From NCBI RefSeq assembly GCF_023973825.1, contig NC_090125.1, positions 2,316,928 through 2,380,927 of the forward strand: a stretch of 64,000 nucleotides of DNA, read 5' to 3'. Shown here piece by piece: positions 32,839-45,176 of the stretch. Every line of letters begins with the position of its first letter. Positions within the stretch are counted from its first letter, which is position 1. A program made the position numbers and the translations under genes. The stretch comes from Plasmodium brasilianum. Lineage: Eukaryota > Apicomplexa > Aconoidasida > Haemosporida > Plasmodiidae. A model generated the notes under the pieces. It was given only the letters and a program-made list of their open reading frames with translations, was not told the origin of the DNA and did no database searches.

Positions 32839-35398
32839 ATGGCTATATCAGACTTAGTTGATGTTCATAAGTTTAAAGAACTCAGGAGGAGTAATCCTAC
32901 GAAAGCTAAAAACCTTATAAAAAAAATAGTAAAATAGAAATATTTTATATCGAAATTTTTATGTTTCAATATTAAGTAATAGTTTTTTTTTTATTTTATT
33001 TTATTTTTATTAGAACAATATCATAATAACTTTTCATTATACATGGAGCTGCTTATCATTTTATTATGTGTGAAACAAATTTTCTATAATTTTGCTCATG
33101 TAACAAAATGAATGCCAATTTATTTCTTCGTCTTGTAGAAAAAAAAAAATGCAAAGAAGATAAAAAAAGAGAAAAAGAATGACACGAAAAATAATGCAAA
33201 TGAAAAAAAAAATTCAGCAAGTGGCTTCAACTATGACTCCTACGTAGAATATGTGGAAGAAGGTAAGTAGAGGAAAATGTGAGCAATGCATAAAGTAGTC
33301 ACTCATATATATGTACATATTATATGCGTGATTATGTGTGGGGGTATAAGGAACATTTATGTAAGAAGCATGTATACATACGTACATATATATATACCCC
33401 TGTACATTTGTACAACTTTTGTATTAACCTATATTAATGTACTCCCTTTGCGCATTTTATATTGTATTTCCAGAAATTGAGGAAGACATTTTAAAAAATT
33501 TTGAAGATGTATATAAAAAGTTTAGTTTTAATAGAGAAGCTAATGAAGAATATGAGCATTACATAAGTGAAGAGAAAAAAATTAGTCTGGACGATAGTTA
33601 TTCAGAAAATGATGAAGAAGAGGAGGAAGAGGAGAGAATAAAGAACAAAGAATATATATCCAAAAAAGCTTTAAAATTATTAAGTAGACCATCAGTAATG
33701 AAATTAAAAGAATTTGCTAAAAAACCTGAACTTGTAGAAATATGGGATACAACAGCTAGTGACCCTTATTTTTTTGTTTGGTTAAAATGCTTAAAAAATT
33801 CTGTTCCAGTACCTCAGCAATGGTGTCAGAAAAGAAAATACATGCATGGAAAAAGAGGAATTGAAAAATTACCATATATATTACCTCCATATATTCAAGA
33901 TACGAAAATAAGTGAAATAAGACAAGCTATTAAAGAAAAAGAAGAACAGAAATCTTTAAAACAAAAAATGCGTGATAGAGTTAGACCGAAATTACATACA
34001 ATGGACATAGATTATCAGACACTTCATGATGCTTTTTTTAAATATGCAACAAAACCTAAATTAGTAAAATTTTCAGATGTTTATTATGAAGGGAAAGAAT
34101 TTGAGCTGAAAACTAAGAAATTTCGCCCAGGTGTCATTTCAGAGAAATTAAGGAAAGCATTAAATATAGAACCAAATGAGCCCCTACCATGGTTATTTAA
34201 TATGCAAAAGTATGGACTACCCCCGTCCTTTCCTTATTTAAGTATTCCTGGTCTGAACTCGTTGACAGCTGAACAACCCACGGGAAACGTTAGCACAAAC
34301 GTTAGCACAAACGTTAGCGGTAATGTAAGTGGTAATGTAAGTGGTAATGTCAGCAGTAGCGTCAGCGGTAACGTCAGCAGTAACGTCAGCAGTAGCGTCA
34401 GCGGTAACATTAACGGTAACATCAATGTGAGCAGTAGCAGTGACAATAAATTGCAACAAGAAAGCGGATCGAAAATTCGGTTCGACAACATAGACGAGTC
34501 AGGAAACATTATTTACGGAAATTTCATATCTCATCGAGTGAGTGATAATACCAATAAATATGACGATGATTTTTTATGGGGGGAAATTGATGAAAACTAT
34601 GAGGACTCAGAAGAAGAATCTGAGGAAAATGAAAATGCAGGGGAAGAGGATGGTGAGGAAAAAAAGAAAAGTCAAACAAAAGAACAAAAAGGAAAAAATG
34701 AAAATACAGATGCTGAAAATATAAATATAGATTTGAATGATAATATGAATGAAGATATGTTAAAGAATAATTATGCTAGTGGAATATATAGTGTTGTTAC
34801 TAATTCAAAATTAAATGGGTCTTATACACCTTATATGGAAAGTGGTTTAACATCTGTAGATTTAACTTCATTTGTATCAGGTTACGAAACACCAAAGTAT
34901 GTATATACTAATAATTATATGAGTGCACCAAATAATAAACCCTACACAGTTTTACAAAAAGAAGATGTGCCCATTTCGCAGAATAATTTATTTGCTTCAA
35001 ACATTAAATATAAAATTAGTCCATCCGTTTCTTCTATTATGAATAAAGCTTCTAATATAACTGAAGGGGAAATGACTCCTTTTACGAACATCGGTGTAGG
35101 TACGCCATATGTGCAAAGTGAAACGGGTAAAGTTGTACATAAAATTCAACCTGCTACTTCAAATGTGGAGGATATTAAAAAGGAACTAAGTAAATTTGAA
35201 GAAATATCAAATAAAGCAAAACTTCTGTCTGCACAAGTGGACAATCCAAAGAAGCCCAAAAAAGACGAGAAAAAAAAAAAAAAAAAAAGTATTTCAAGTT
35301 TTAGGAAAATGGAAGAAGGGGGGGGGAAGAATGTGTTCACATTTGGCGAGCATACGTGCATTGTATATATACATACATACGAGCTTATACGCATATGA
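32839..35398 (+). CDS. SF3B2: Splicing factor 3B subunit 2 (SF3b145)
   Basis: Exons 32839-32928, 33139-33262 and 33474 onward join in frame (phases 0 and 1, GT..AG introns). The literal frame gives 712 residues. SF3B2 is a core U2 snRNP SF3b protein that contacts pre-mRNA near the branch point. The conserved DUF382 block starts at SRPSVMKLKEFAKKPELVEI and continues with PVPQQWCQKRKYMHGKRGIE. The PSP motif reads PGVISEKLRKALNIEP, then PLPWLFNMQKYGLPPSFPYL. An (S/G)NVS repeat (34285-34440) and an acidic/Lys-rich stretch are parasite insertions. After a run of 19 A the literal frame reads a poorly conserved tail to 35398. One of the other frames reads KKYFKF and stops at 35304, which resembles the short conserved C-terminus I recall for SF3B2. 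The A-run length is therefore suspect and the true stop is probably 35304. Confidence 0.9.
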
Positions 35399-36152
35399 TG
35401 CATAATTGAATAAAACGTTCTCACAATGCACAAGACATTTTTGTTATGAAGGAATTTTTTAGATATACTTATATCTTTAATTCTCATGCAATTTTTTGAT
35501 TATTTTGAATAATTCGAATTTTTTTTTATTTTTGTATTCATTTTATTATTATTTTTCTTTTTTTTTTTTTTGTATGTTTTTAAGGAAAAATTGCACTTTT
35601 ATGTAGCCCTCATTATTTGAAGTAACAATTTTTTTTAAATTGGTTTTTTTTTTTTTTTTTTTTTTTTTTATTCCAAAATTGCTTTTATCGGTTAATCATT
35701 TTTTTATCTTTTGTTGTATGTATATTTTAACTTTACCCCCTATTATAATTAACCAAATTTGCTGATTTATGATTTAATGTTTCGGTCCATTTCATAGGTG
35801 AAATATCCACGGTAAGTTCACACACCCAGAATTTTGAGTGTATTACCCTTACGAATGTACATTATATGTAAATATGAACATATATAACACTAAAAAGCAA
35901 GTAGAAAAAAAAAAAAAAAATACCGCAATGCATAGACACTTATAACCTGTGTATTTACATTACAAATAAAATGTGTCCATAACAAACCCCCCTCAACTTA
36001 CATTTGGCATTGTGCCAAAATAAAACCTAAACCAAAACACCATAAAATAAATATATATTTTAATAATAACAAAAAAAAAAAAAAAAAAAAAAAAAACGTA
36101 TATAATTTATAAATCCTTAGAGTGGGAGAAAGAATGAAAAAACAAAAAGAAA
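35399..36152. other. Intergenic region; homopolymer-rich
   Basis: The 750 nt between SF3B2 and MND1 hold T-runs (about 35560-35572 and 35645-35668) and an A-run (about 36071-36096). There is a short less AT-rich patch (about 35785-35830) with an AG/GTAAG pair that may be an untranslated exon. I see no coding frame. Confidence 0.4.
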
Positions 36153-37785
36153 ATGAAAAAAAAAGGAAAAAGTAACGACGATAAAAAGTTAATATTATAT
36201 GACATCATGCTTGAAAGTGAATCCTTTTTTATATTAAAAGAGTTGGAGGCTCTGGCGCCGAAAAAAGGGATTCGATCTATATTTGTTAAGGGTTACTATA
36301 TATATGAATATATATATATATATACATGTACGTAGAGATATACGTATATGCATATGTGCATGTGTATGTGCATTTATGAATGATTGCTTCTGGAATTCTG
36401 TGAAAAACTGTCCCTTTGTACATTATCAATGAATGTAGACTTGCTTCAGCAACTTGTTGATGATAACAAGGTCAAGTCGGAAAAAGTAGGTTCGCAAAAT
36501 GTTTTCTGGTATGTACATACAAGTTATACACGTGAACAAACCTTTAAGTATATAAGTGTATATATTTACGGAGCAACTTGTTCTTACTTATCGTTGCATA
36601 TTATGAACATATGTCACCTCCTGCTTCATGTTCTTTTTAATTTCACACTTTTCAGGGTTTTAAAAACTGAGGAATCCTCGAACTTGCAGAATAAACATCA
36701 AGAATTAATGTAATTAAAAATTTTGTTATAACGAGTAATCTAACACACATAAAGTGTATGCATATGCGTAGATAGATCATTTATTACAATTTTTTTTTTT
36801 TTAAAAAAAAAGAGAAAAAAAGGGGGAATATGAAGATATTATAAAAAAGGAAAAGGAAGGATATGAGGAATTAGTGAATGCTCTAAAAATATCAGATGTA
36901 ACAGCAGCACATATTTTTTCATTCACAACAGTTTAATATATACATACATATATATATATATATATATGTATATGTTCGTGTATGTATATAATCGTGTATG
37001 TATATAACCGTGTATGTATATGTTTGCGCATGTATATATTTGTGTATGTATATAATCGTGTATGTATATGTTTGTGCATGTATATATTTGTGTACGTATA
37101 TATATGTGTATGTATATATATGTATATATTTATGCATGTATGCGTAACCTAAGCATGTTTCCGCTTACAACAGGACGAGTTAAGGAGTAAATTAAAAGAA
37201 GTTAAAAAACTAACAGACCAATTGGATCATAAAAAAAAGGAACTCGAAAATTTAAAAAAAACAGATATTAAAGAAATAGAAAAAATGAAAGCCCAAAACA
37301 AGTGTGCTGTTGAGTCTATACAGAGGTGAACAAAAATATTATCGTTTCGTTATTGTACTAGTATTTCCCCATACATGTATTCATGTACACGCATATATGA
37401 GCACAAATGTATGCACACACAAGTGTATACTAATATCTTATTGTTTGCAATAACATCTTTTAATCTTTATTTTGAACTTGAAAGATGGAACAATAATATT
37501 TTTATAGTAAAACAATGGATCCAAAATAGAACTGACAGACCTGAAGAAATAGTTGACAGATTACTTGGAATGTAATTATATTTTGAAAAAGAAAAAGAAA
37601 ATTAGCATGAGTATAATTTAATTAACCTGTGCATCTATGAATTAGAGCCGCATATGTTTGTACGTTTGTTTGTGTGCATGTATGTATGTATATATATACA
37701 TATATAGTTGTGTTCATTTATTTATTTATTATTATTTTTTTTTTTTTCTCATCTTAGCAAAGATATATTTCACAATTGGAACTAA
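36153..37785 (+). CDS. MND1: Meiotic nuclear division protein 1
   Basis: Seven exons (36153-36291, 36439-36508, 36656-36709, 36813-36897, 37174-37325, 37485-37571, 37758-37785) join in frame to 204 residues; human MND1 has 205. MND1 pairs with HOP2 and stimulates DMC1/RAD51 strand exchange in meiosis. The N-terminal winged helix reads [40 protein letters not shown] and SQNVFW. The middle is a long coiled coil. The conserved C-terminal segment is [12 protein letters not shown], ending in IKDIFHNWN. Several exons are under 100 nt. The first donor reads G|GTTACT, a weak match to GTAAGT, but the phase and the protein alignment (FVK-DLLQQ) support it. The 36941-37135 part of intron 4 is TATG/TATA repeat. 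Expression would be expected around fertilisation and meiosis in the mosquito. Confidence 0.9.
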
Positions 37786-38517
37786 AATTGTATAGCACTT
37801 GGACTTGCAGCAACTGCTATATTCTGTTATGCATGTGAACACACATAAATATATACATACGTACATGTATACATATATACATAAATGTATATAGATATAT
37901 ATTAATAAAGATGTACATTAATTTTGCATATGTAACGATTTTATACAAACGTAAAACAACTGAAAGTGATCTTAATGGTAATGTTTGAAGGGATAAAAAA
38001 AAAAATATATGACAACCGTATGACTACAATATTACAGCAGGATGAGAGCAATATGACAGCATTATGACAATAATATGATGACAGAACAACAACAATAAGA
38101 CTAAAATATGATGACAATACAACAAAAATAAGTCAATAATATGATAACAGTACAATAACAATAAGTCAATAATATGGCAACAATATACTATGTTATTAAC
38201 AAAAGAGGCCAACTTACTTTTGCACATATAATTACTTATTTTTAAAGAATAAACTTTTGCTAAAATGATTTTGCAGCGTGTAAGATATTTTCGATTTTGT
38301 GAAAAAATCGAAATTGTAAAAAAATCACATGCACGTGTAATTCTCGAATTTAAATATTGCCATATATGTATATGTATATATATATATATATGTTTACATT
38401 TACGCGTTCATAATTAGTTTATTCACGAAAGATGTTGTAAAAATTAATAAATGCAAAGAACATTCGAGTTTCCTGTTTTTGCACTAAAAATGTTTTATTA
38501 TATTATGATGTTGTCCA

Positions 38518-38568
<51 letters not shown>

Positions 38569-39179
38569 GACTTCGAAAACGCACCATATTTAGTTCAGTA
38601 CACAATATTTTCTTTTTTCTATGAATTTTATATAAATAATATTGTTGCATTTATTTTTTTTGTACTAATATTTTTTTTTTTGATCTATCAAAACGTAATA
38701 CTAAACTGAAAAAAGTCAAAAAAGCTGATTTTGAAGTACTACAAAAATTATGGACATACAATATGTGCATATATGTATAATTATATATACATATGTACAA
38801 CTGCACATGTTCACATATATTATCCTGATGTCTTTTTATTTTAATAACCGTTGTTATAATGTTTTTCTCAGAATTCTATTCTTCAAAGTTAGGGCAGTAA
38901 TTTGTTCTGTAAGAGCCCTTTTCATATTTCTTTTATGACATGAAACAACTTCCGTTTTTTTTTTTTTTTTTTTTTAATTTTCCTTACGAAACTTAAGAAT
39001 AAAAGATAAAAGATAAAAGGATAAATATATGTACGTATGTGTGTATGTTTACGTTTATATTTATGATTACATGTTTGTGCTTGTATATGCATGTGTGTGT
39101 ATACTTTTTCTCGCGTAAAGTAAATTTTTTTAGCTTCTCTCTATTATTCTAAACATAATTGTGTACAGCATTTTTCTTT

Positions 39180-39211
<32 letters not shown>

Positions 39212-39290
39212 ATTTAAAGTGTATTTTTACGCTTTTTACTATTTTTATAATTTTTATCTTATATTTAATTAATTCTTTTTTAACTTAAAA
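37786..39290. other. Intergenic region with (AAT)n microsatellite
   Basis: The 1.5-kb stretch between MND1 and the MORN gene holds an ACAATAATATGA-rich tract (about 38020-38180), an (AAT)n microsatellite (about 38519-38562), (TA)n tracts and a long T-run (about 39183-39207). No open frame here looks like a gene. Confidence 0.45.
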
Positions 39291-41023
39291 ATGAAGTGTT
39301 GTAGTAAAAATTGTGTAAATGTAGGAATACCCAAAAAAAGAACGAATAAAGACAAACAAGATGAAAAAAAAGAAAGTTCCAACTATGACCACCTCCCCAC
39401 AACTACGGTCACATTAACGGATGGCTCTATTTACACGGGAACTGTGCAAGTATATATATACGTATATATATAACAATATAAATACATAGGATAATGAAAA
39501 TTCTGAAATTCAGAAGGCGCACATTTATTGGTTCATGCGTTTATTAGCTCATTTATCTGTTCATCTTTCCATTTATCTGTTCATCTTTCTATTTATCGGC
39601 GCACATGCCCACTTACCCATTTACCTTTTTTTTAAAGTTGTGAAATTGCATGTATAGCAAAATTTTTCACATGATTCACATTTAAGTTACATTAATTTGG
39701 ACTGTTGACATACAGGATGACAAAATACATGGAAAGGGAATTCTAAAGTATCCAAATGGAGAACAATATGAAGGTGAATTTATTAATGGGAAAAAAGACG
39801 GAATTGGAAAGTGGTCAGATAAAGAAGGTAATACCTATGAGGGGTCTTGGTTGGATGACAAGAAACATGGTTATGGAATATATAAAACAAAAGAAGGGTT
39901 AACTTTTGAAGGGAATTTTGAAAACAATATAAGACAAGGAAAGGGAACCATAACAGCAAATGATAATACAAGATATATCTGTTTTTTTAAGGATGATGTA
40001 GAAGAAGGAGAAGTCGAATTTTTCTTTTCCAATGGTGACCATGCATTAGGATATATTAAAGATGGATACTTAGACAAGAATGGAAGGTATGAATTCAAGA
40101 ACGGGGATATTTATGTTGGTAATTTTGAGAATGGAATGTTTCATGGAAAAGGGTACTATAAATGGAATGACAATTCTTCTTTCACTGTTTATGATGGGGA
40201 ATATTTTCAAGGAAAAAAGCAAGGGGCAGGTAAACTTACTAAAAACTGTGGTACAGTATTAATCGGTGAATTCAAAGATAATCATTTGCATGGAGAAGTT
40301 TTAGAAATCAGTCCCCAAGGAAATCAAACAAAGGGTACCAACTACATAAGCGTGCATAAGTTAATGTATATATGTATTTATAGGTATATGTATTTATAGG
40401 TATATGTATTTATAGGTATATGTATTTATAGGTATATGTATTTATAGGTATATGTATGCATAGGTATATGTATTAATAGGTATATGTATTTATAGGTATA
40501 TATATACATACATACTTACATACGCACACACATATATACACATTTTAATGAACACGACCTGCGCGTATTTATTTATCTGTTTCCCATACCTTACAGTTCT
40601 GTACAGTAATGGGAATTATGTGAAGATCATTGAAAAACTTGAGGAAATAATAAACGTGAAAGAAGTTCGTGCAGAATCAGTAGCTAATACCACAATTTTT
40701 TCAGATCCTAATATGTATAAAAAGTTATATGAGGTATATAATTAATATAAAAAAAAAGGAAATTCCTTTTTAATGAAGCAAAAGACGTTCGCAACATTTG
40801 AATTGACCACGATGGTTATTTCATCATCATTTGATTGATGAGTTTTTGTGCATATATATACACCCATACGTACATATACATACACACTTACAGAAGAATA
40901 TATATACATGTACGAATGCTCACATTTACAAATGCGTGTGTAAACCCTTGTATGCAAATTTTTTTTTTTGTTCAGATCGAAAAAAAAAAGAAGGCCAAAA
41001 TTAAAATTCAACTAAAAAAATGA
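39291..41023 (+). CDS. MORN-repeat protein
   Basis: Exons 39291-39449, 39716-40334, 40597-40733 and 40976-41023 join in frame (phases 0, 1, 0) to 320 residues. MORN repeats (Y-x-G-x-[FW]-x-x-G-x-x-x-G-x-G) run from about residue 45 to 260: GSIYTGTVQDDKIHGKG, EQYEGEFINGKKDGIGKW, YEGSWLDDKKHGYGIY, FEGNFENNIRQGKG and YVGNFENGMFHGKGYY. A weaker repeat follows, then a short charged tail (EIINVKEVRAESV). Such repeats form beta-hairpin rods that bind membranes or act as scaffolds; in apicomplexans MORN1 organises the basal complex. This protein has a Cys-rich N-terminus (MKCCSKNC) that could be lipidated but no Gly2. The last exon adds only 15 residues, KKKAKIKIQLKK-like. The exact biological role is not identifiable from sequence. 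Confidence 0.85.
40378..40500. repeat. 16-bp TATTTATAGGTATATG minisatellite in a MORN-gene intron
   Basis: About eight copies of TATTTATAGGTATATG lie inside the third-exon-flanking intron (40335-40596). Two copies vary (TATGCATAGG, TATTAATAGG). The in-frame read-through of exon 2 into this repeat is an artefact. Confidence 0.85.
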
Positions 41024-41422
41024 GAAGATAAATTAAGTTATCCATATAATAATAGGACAACTATAAAAGCAACAGTATCCCCTAAATACTTTTTTTTATT
41101 TTTTTATGTTACCTTGTTCACTACTTACTCCCTTTTGTGCCTCTTTGTTTCTGTTGTATAAAGTACATAAGCCATATTAAAATTGTTTTATGTAATCTTT
41201 TTTTTCTTTTTTTTTTTTTTTTTTTGGGGGAATGAAATATGGCTTTTCATCTCACCGGTTTCTTATTTAACCCATTTGGCAACTGAAAATATCTTACAGT
41301 AATTTGAAATTATTGTAAGCATATAAAATAAGTATACAGTTCTTTTTTTTAATTATAATAATATCCAAAATGGCTACAATAAACGGAGCAAACACATATG
41401 CAGGTATATATATATACATATA

Positions 41423-41472
<50 letters not shown>

Positions 41473-41959
41473 TGTTCCTTTTTCGTTACTTTAAATAAGT
41501 AAAAAAAAGTCCATTTCAAACAGTTCACTTTTTATGGGTGTTAGTAAAAAAAAAAAAAAGTTCGCATGTGTATTATATATACATAATACATACACAACAT
41601 GCAACCTATTCAATTTCATATATTATTGGGAAAAAAAAGTATTAAAAATCATAATATAAAAAGGAGAAAAGAATATAATAAATAATACACATAAATACAT
41701 ACATAAGCATATATACATATGCATATATACATATGCATATATACACATGTACATATATGCGCGCAGAGGAATAAAAGTAAGCATGTTAAATTTATGTCTT
41801 GATAACATAACTTGTTCTTTTGAAGTTCCTTGAAATTTATATACTCTCTCCGTTATTTCTTATATATATTTTAGACTTCTCTTTTCGTAGAATACAACTT
41901 TCAAACGTTCAAATACGTAAAATACGTATACAAACATTTAAAAAAAATAAAATTGTAAA
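41024..41959. other. Convergent intergenic region
   Basis: The shared 3' flank of the MORN gene (+) and S28e (-) contains a T-run (about 41198-41225) and a (TA)n microsatellite (about 41405-41466). A brief ATG-led word near 41370 followed by a GTATAT donor is discussed among the rejected items. Confidence 0.45.
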
Positions 41960-42163
41960 TCATCGTAATCTTCGTGCTTCTCTTTCTGTTTCTAATAAGG
42001 CTAAAATATCACCTTCTCTCACTGGGCCTTTAACATTTCTTATTAAAAATCTTCCAGATAGTTCAGTATCTCCCATAAATTGTGCCCTGACCTGTATAAC
42101 ACCTCCTCTACTTCCTGTTCTTCCTAATACTTTCTCAACTTTCGCTAATTTTGATTTTTCCAT
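41960..42163 (-). CDS. RPS28: 40S ribosomal protein S28e (eS28)
   Basis: The 67-residue single-exon protein matches eS28 over its full length: [48 protein letters not shown] and [12 protein letters not shown]. It is an OB-fold component of the small subunit near the mRNA exit channel. The start is the first Met and the length is the family norm. The coding sequence is markedly less AT-rich than its flanks, as usual for a ribosomal protein. The 5' flank towards IMP3 is a long non-coding stretch that should contain its promoter. Confidence 0.97.
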   Translation of the reverse strand: MEKSKLAKVEKVLGRTGSRGGVIQVRAQFMGDTELSGRFLIRNVKGPVREGDILALLETEREARRLR

Positions 42164-43372
42164 ATTGCAGTATATATAGGTATCTAAATGTATATAATTT
42201 TGAATGTTTCACTTAAAAAATAAAAGTTATAACTAAATCAATTATATTATGAACATGCAAATTTATGCAAAGAAGTATTTATGTAAAGTATATAAATATA
42301 TATTTATGTAAATCCTTTTTTAAAATATTCTTAAATGCTGAAAACACAAGACTCAAAAGTGTTCATTAGTATACATAAATATTTATATATATATATATAT
42401 ATATATGTGAACTTTTTTTAGAAAAATACGTATTTTGTTTACTGTATTGTACATATATATATAAATACTCTTTGACTTTTTCGTTTTTCTTCTTTACTAA
42501 TATATATTTTTATTAAATTTTATTTTGTTATAATTATTTTATATTTCGATAGAAATTTTAAAATTTCTATATAATTAATTAGTAATATTATTTTTTTACC
42601 TGTTCGTGTTTCTATTTAGCATGATTTTGTTATTTTTTTTTTTTAAATATGTACTGCGGTATGGGTAAAAAAAAAAAAAAAAAGATGTTCCTCATTTATA
42701 ATTTTTTTATTATTTTCGGTTTAATTTTTTCTTTTCTTTTTTTTTTAAAAGCACCAAGTTTTGCATATATATTATACTAATGCGTTGAATGTTGAATTAT
42801 TTTTGCCTGTTCTTTTGTTTTTATATAATGTAAAATAGAACAAATTTAACGTAATAAATTATTTTATTATAAACAATTAAAATTCTTCCTTTTAAATATT
42901 TTTTTATTGTTTCAATTTCGTCCGTATTATATATAATTATTTATATTTTTTATTTGTTTTTACCAATTTGATTTTTTTGAACCTTTAAAATATTATGAAA
43001 AAAATTACGTTCCTTTCTTTCTCTTCAATTTTTCTTGAAGTGATTCAAGTGGTAATTAACTATATATTGTTGGAAAGAATGAAAAAAAAAAATTACATAA
43101 AGAAAGAATATATTTTATGTTCTAGTTATTTTATTTGGTAGTTTATTATGTTTTGTTTTGTTTTGTTATATTTTAGTTCAAAAGAACAAATTGAGAGTTT
43201 TTATCCTTCTTAAAAAGCATTAATTTTATATCAAAGAGAGTCTTTTACGTATATATTTATTTTTTAATCTTTCCTTTTAAAAAAATAACGTACGGAAAAA
43301 GAAAGATATTCCTACGCTTTGTGCATCATATATATATTGTGCATATATGTGAACATATTACATACGTACAAA

Positions 43373-43407
<35 letters not shown>

Positions 43408-43646
43408 ACATTTTTGAGACTTAAGTTTGCCCAAATATTGCATTAAATTATGAGTGGATTGTAATAATATGACGTTTTTGGAGCGGGTCATTTTAATATA
43501 CCATATAAAGGAATCTTAAGCAAAATACATAAATGAAAAATACCTACAAGCAAAAAAGAGGCAAAAATGTATCTTTTTTATTAACCTTTTAAAAAAATTA
43601 TTTCATAAGATAAAATAAAAATATTAAGTAAACCGCTATATGCATT

Positions 43647-43687
<41 letters not shown>

Positions 43688-44624
43688 GTATATTCTGAAA
43701 CAATTTAAATTGGAATGAAGTATATGTGCGTATATATTGTATACTTAAACATATAATTCCATTTAATTATATACTGATTATCTTTACTCTTCTATTATTT
43801 CAAGTTCATATTGCAACACAGTAATTTTTTATTCATTTTTATATTTTTTGACGTGTGATATAATCAAACACAATATATAACTTGTTGCTGTACGCAAAAA
43901 TTAACTTTTAACAGTTGTTAATCGTGTTTACTGGTATTCGTAAGTGCAGTTCGTACATATATATATATATATATATATATATGTTTATTTATTACAGTAT
44001 TGCAATGAAAAATCTGAGCATTTTCGTATGCTCGTAAATAATGGTGAATATTTAAACGCAGCACAATTACACATTTAAATGTACCTATATCGTTGTTTTA
44101 CTAGACATTTTGCTATTTTCACGTTTTGAAAAAATTATTTTTTTTTTTGTAAATGGATGATGATTGCTTTTTTTTTCATTATATTTGTGAATCAAAATAT
44201 AAAAAAAATATACATTTTCATATTATTCCTTTCTTCAAAAAAAAAAAGTTTTATAAAAAAAAGGAATAAAATATTACAAGTTTACATTTTAAACAAAATG
44301 GGCTGTAAAAATATATAGATAAAAAATAAACTTTTGAAAAGAACTATAAAAAAGGAAAAGCGAAATTAATCACATTAAGTAATTTATTTTAATATATAAA
44401 CAAAAAAAAAGAAAAAAAGAAAAAGAAAAAGAAAAAGAAAACTATTAAGCAAGTAACATAGAGATGGGTTTATAAAAATAATCCTTATATGAAAATATAA
44501 TAAACAAAAATGTGTTATATAAGAAAAACAAAGCTACCAAAATATTGGAACGTATGTAGATATTATTTATCATTTTTTTTTTTTTTTATCCTATTGTGAT
44601 AATCATTTTGCTTTTACATTTTTT
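42164..44624. promoter_or_regulatory. 2.4-kb intergenic region upstream of S28e
   Basis: This is one of the longest gene-free stretches in the window: 5' flank of S28e and 3' flank of IMP3. It is extremely AT-rich, with (TA)n tracts (about 42387-42405, 43377-43401, 43650-43681 and 43958-43981) and many T-runs. I found no ORF above chance, no tRNA cloverleaf and no GC-richer island. An A/G-rich GAAAAA run lies at about 44405-44445. Confidence 0.5.
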
Positions 44625-45176
44625 CTAATTTCCTAAAAGTTCATAATCGTCATTGTGTGCTTGATGCTTTTGTATATGCTTAATTATTTTCGAACCAACT
44701 GCCCATTTTATATGATCTTCTAAATTTCTATTTATATGAAATGCTGGATTATTAATTACATTATTTCCTACTCTTATATTTCCATGTTGAATATATGTTA
44801 TGGCTAGTTGAATACTTTGAACAAATTTTAACCTGAACAAAATTACAGCTAGTCTTCTTCTACAAAATGAGGAGACAGATATTTTTTCGCATTCAGCTAA
44901 ACTAGATTTATAACTTATTATTCCCATTTCATATAATTTATCTAATAATTCATCAGTCATTTTAATACGGAATTCATCTTTTTCTGGTAATAGTCTTAAT
45001 TTCGAAACCAATTTTGTTATATATCCACATATTTTATTATATTTTGTATAATCTTCTCTATCTTGAATTATATATCTTCTCAAAACTTTTACTTCCCTTA
45101 TATTTTTCGTTCTTTTCCAATCATAAAAATTTACCTTTTTTAGTAACTTTTGCTCATGATATTTCAGTTTTCTCAT
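44625..45176 (-). CDS. IMP3: U3 snoRNP protein IMP3
   Basis: The 183-residue single-exon protein (human IMP3 has 184) starts MRKLKYHEQKLLKKVNFYDW. It continues with VLRRYIIQDREDYTKYNKI, the SSFCRRRLAVIL S4-type RNA-binding segment and HGNIRVGNNVINNPAFHINR. The frame is open three codons higher through TTG, but the first ATG is at 45176 and matches the family start. IMP3 acts in the nucleolus in the U3 snoRNP, where it bridges U3 snoRNA and pre-18S rRNA during early small-subunit assembly. It is paralogous to ribosomal protein S9/uS4. No insertions are present, unusual among proteins of this genome and a sign of strong constraint. Confidence 0.95.
   Translation of the reverse strand: MRKLKYHEQKLLKKVNFYDWKRTKNIREVKVLRRYIIQDREDYTKYNKICGYITKLVSKLRLLPEKDEFRIKMTDELLDKLYEMGIISYKSSLAECEKISVSSFCRRRLAVILFRLKFVQSIQLAITYIQHGNIRVGNNVINNPAFHINRNLEDHIKWAVGSKIIKHIQKHQAHNDDYELLGN

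Noticed and set aside
34234..34509. Minus-strand Leu/Thr-rich ORFs opposite SF3B2
   Set aside because: Antisense reading of the (S/G)NVS coding repeat within a clearly identified gene.
41370..41402. Short ATG-led word (MATINGANTYA) followed by a GTATAT donor
   Set aside because: It looks like a first exon, but I found no acceptor plus coding exon on the plus strand before S28e, and no product can be built.
42164..44624. Search for a hidden gene in the long spacer upstream of S28e
   Set aside because: No frame, splice-joined exons or GC-richer island stood out; composition is uniformly spacer-like.
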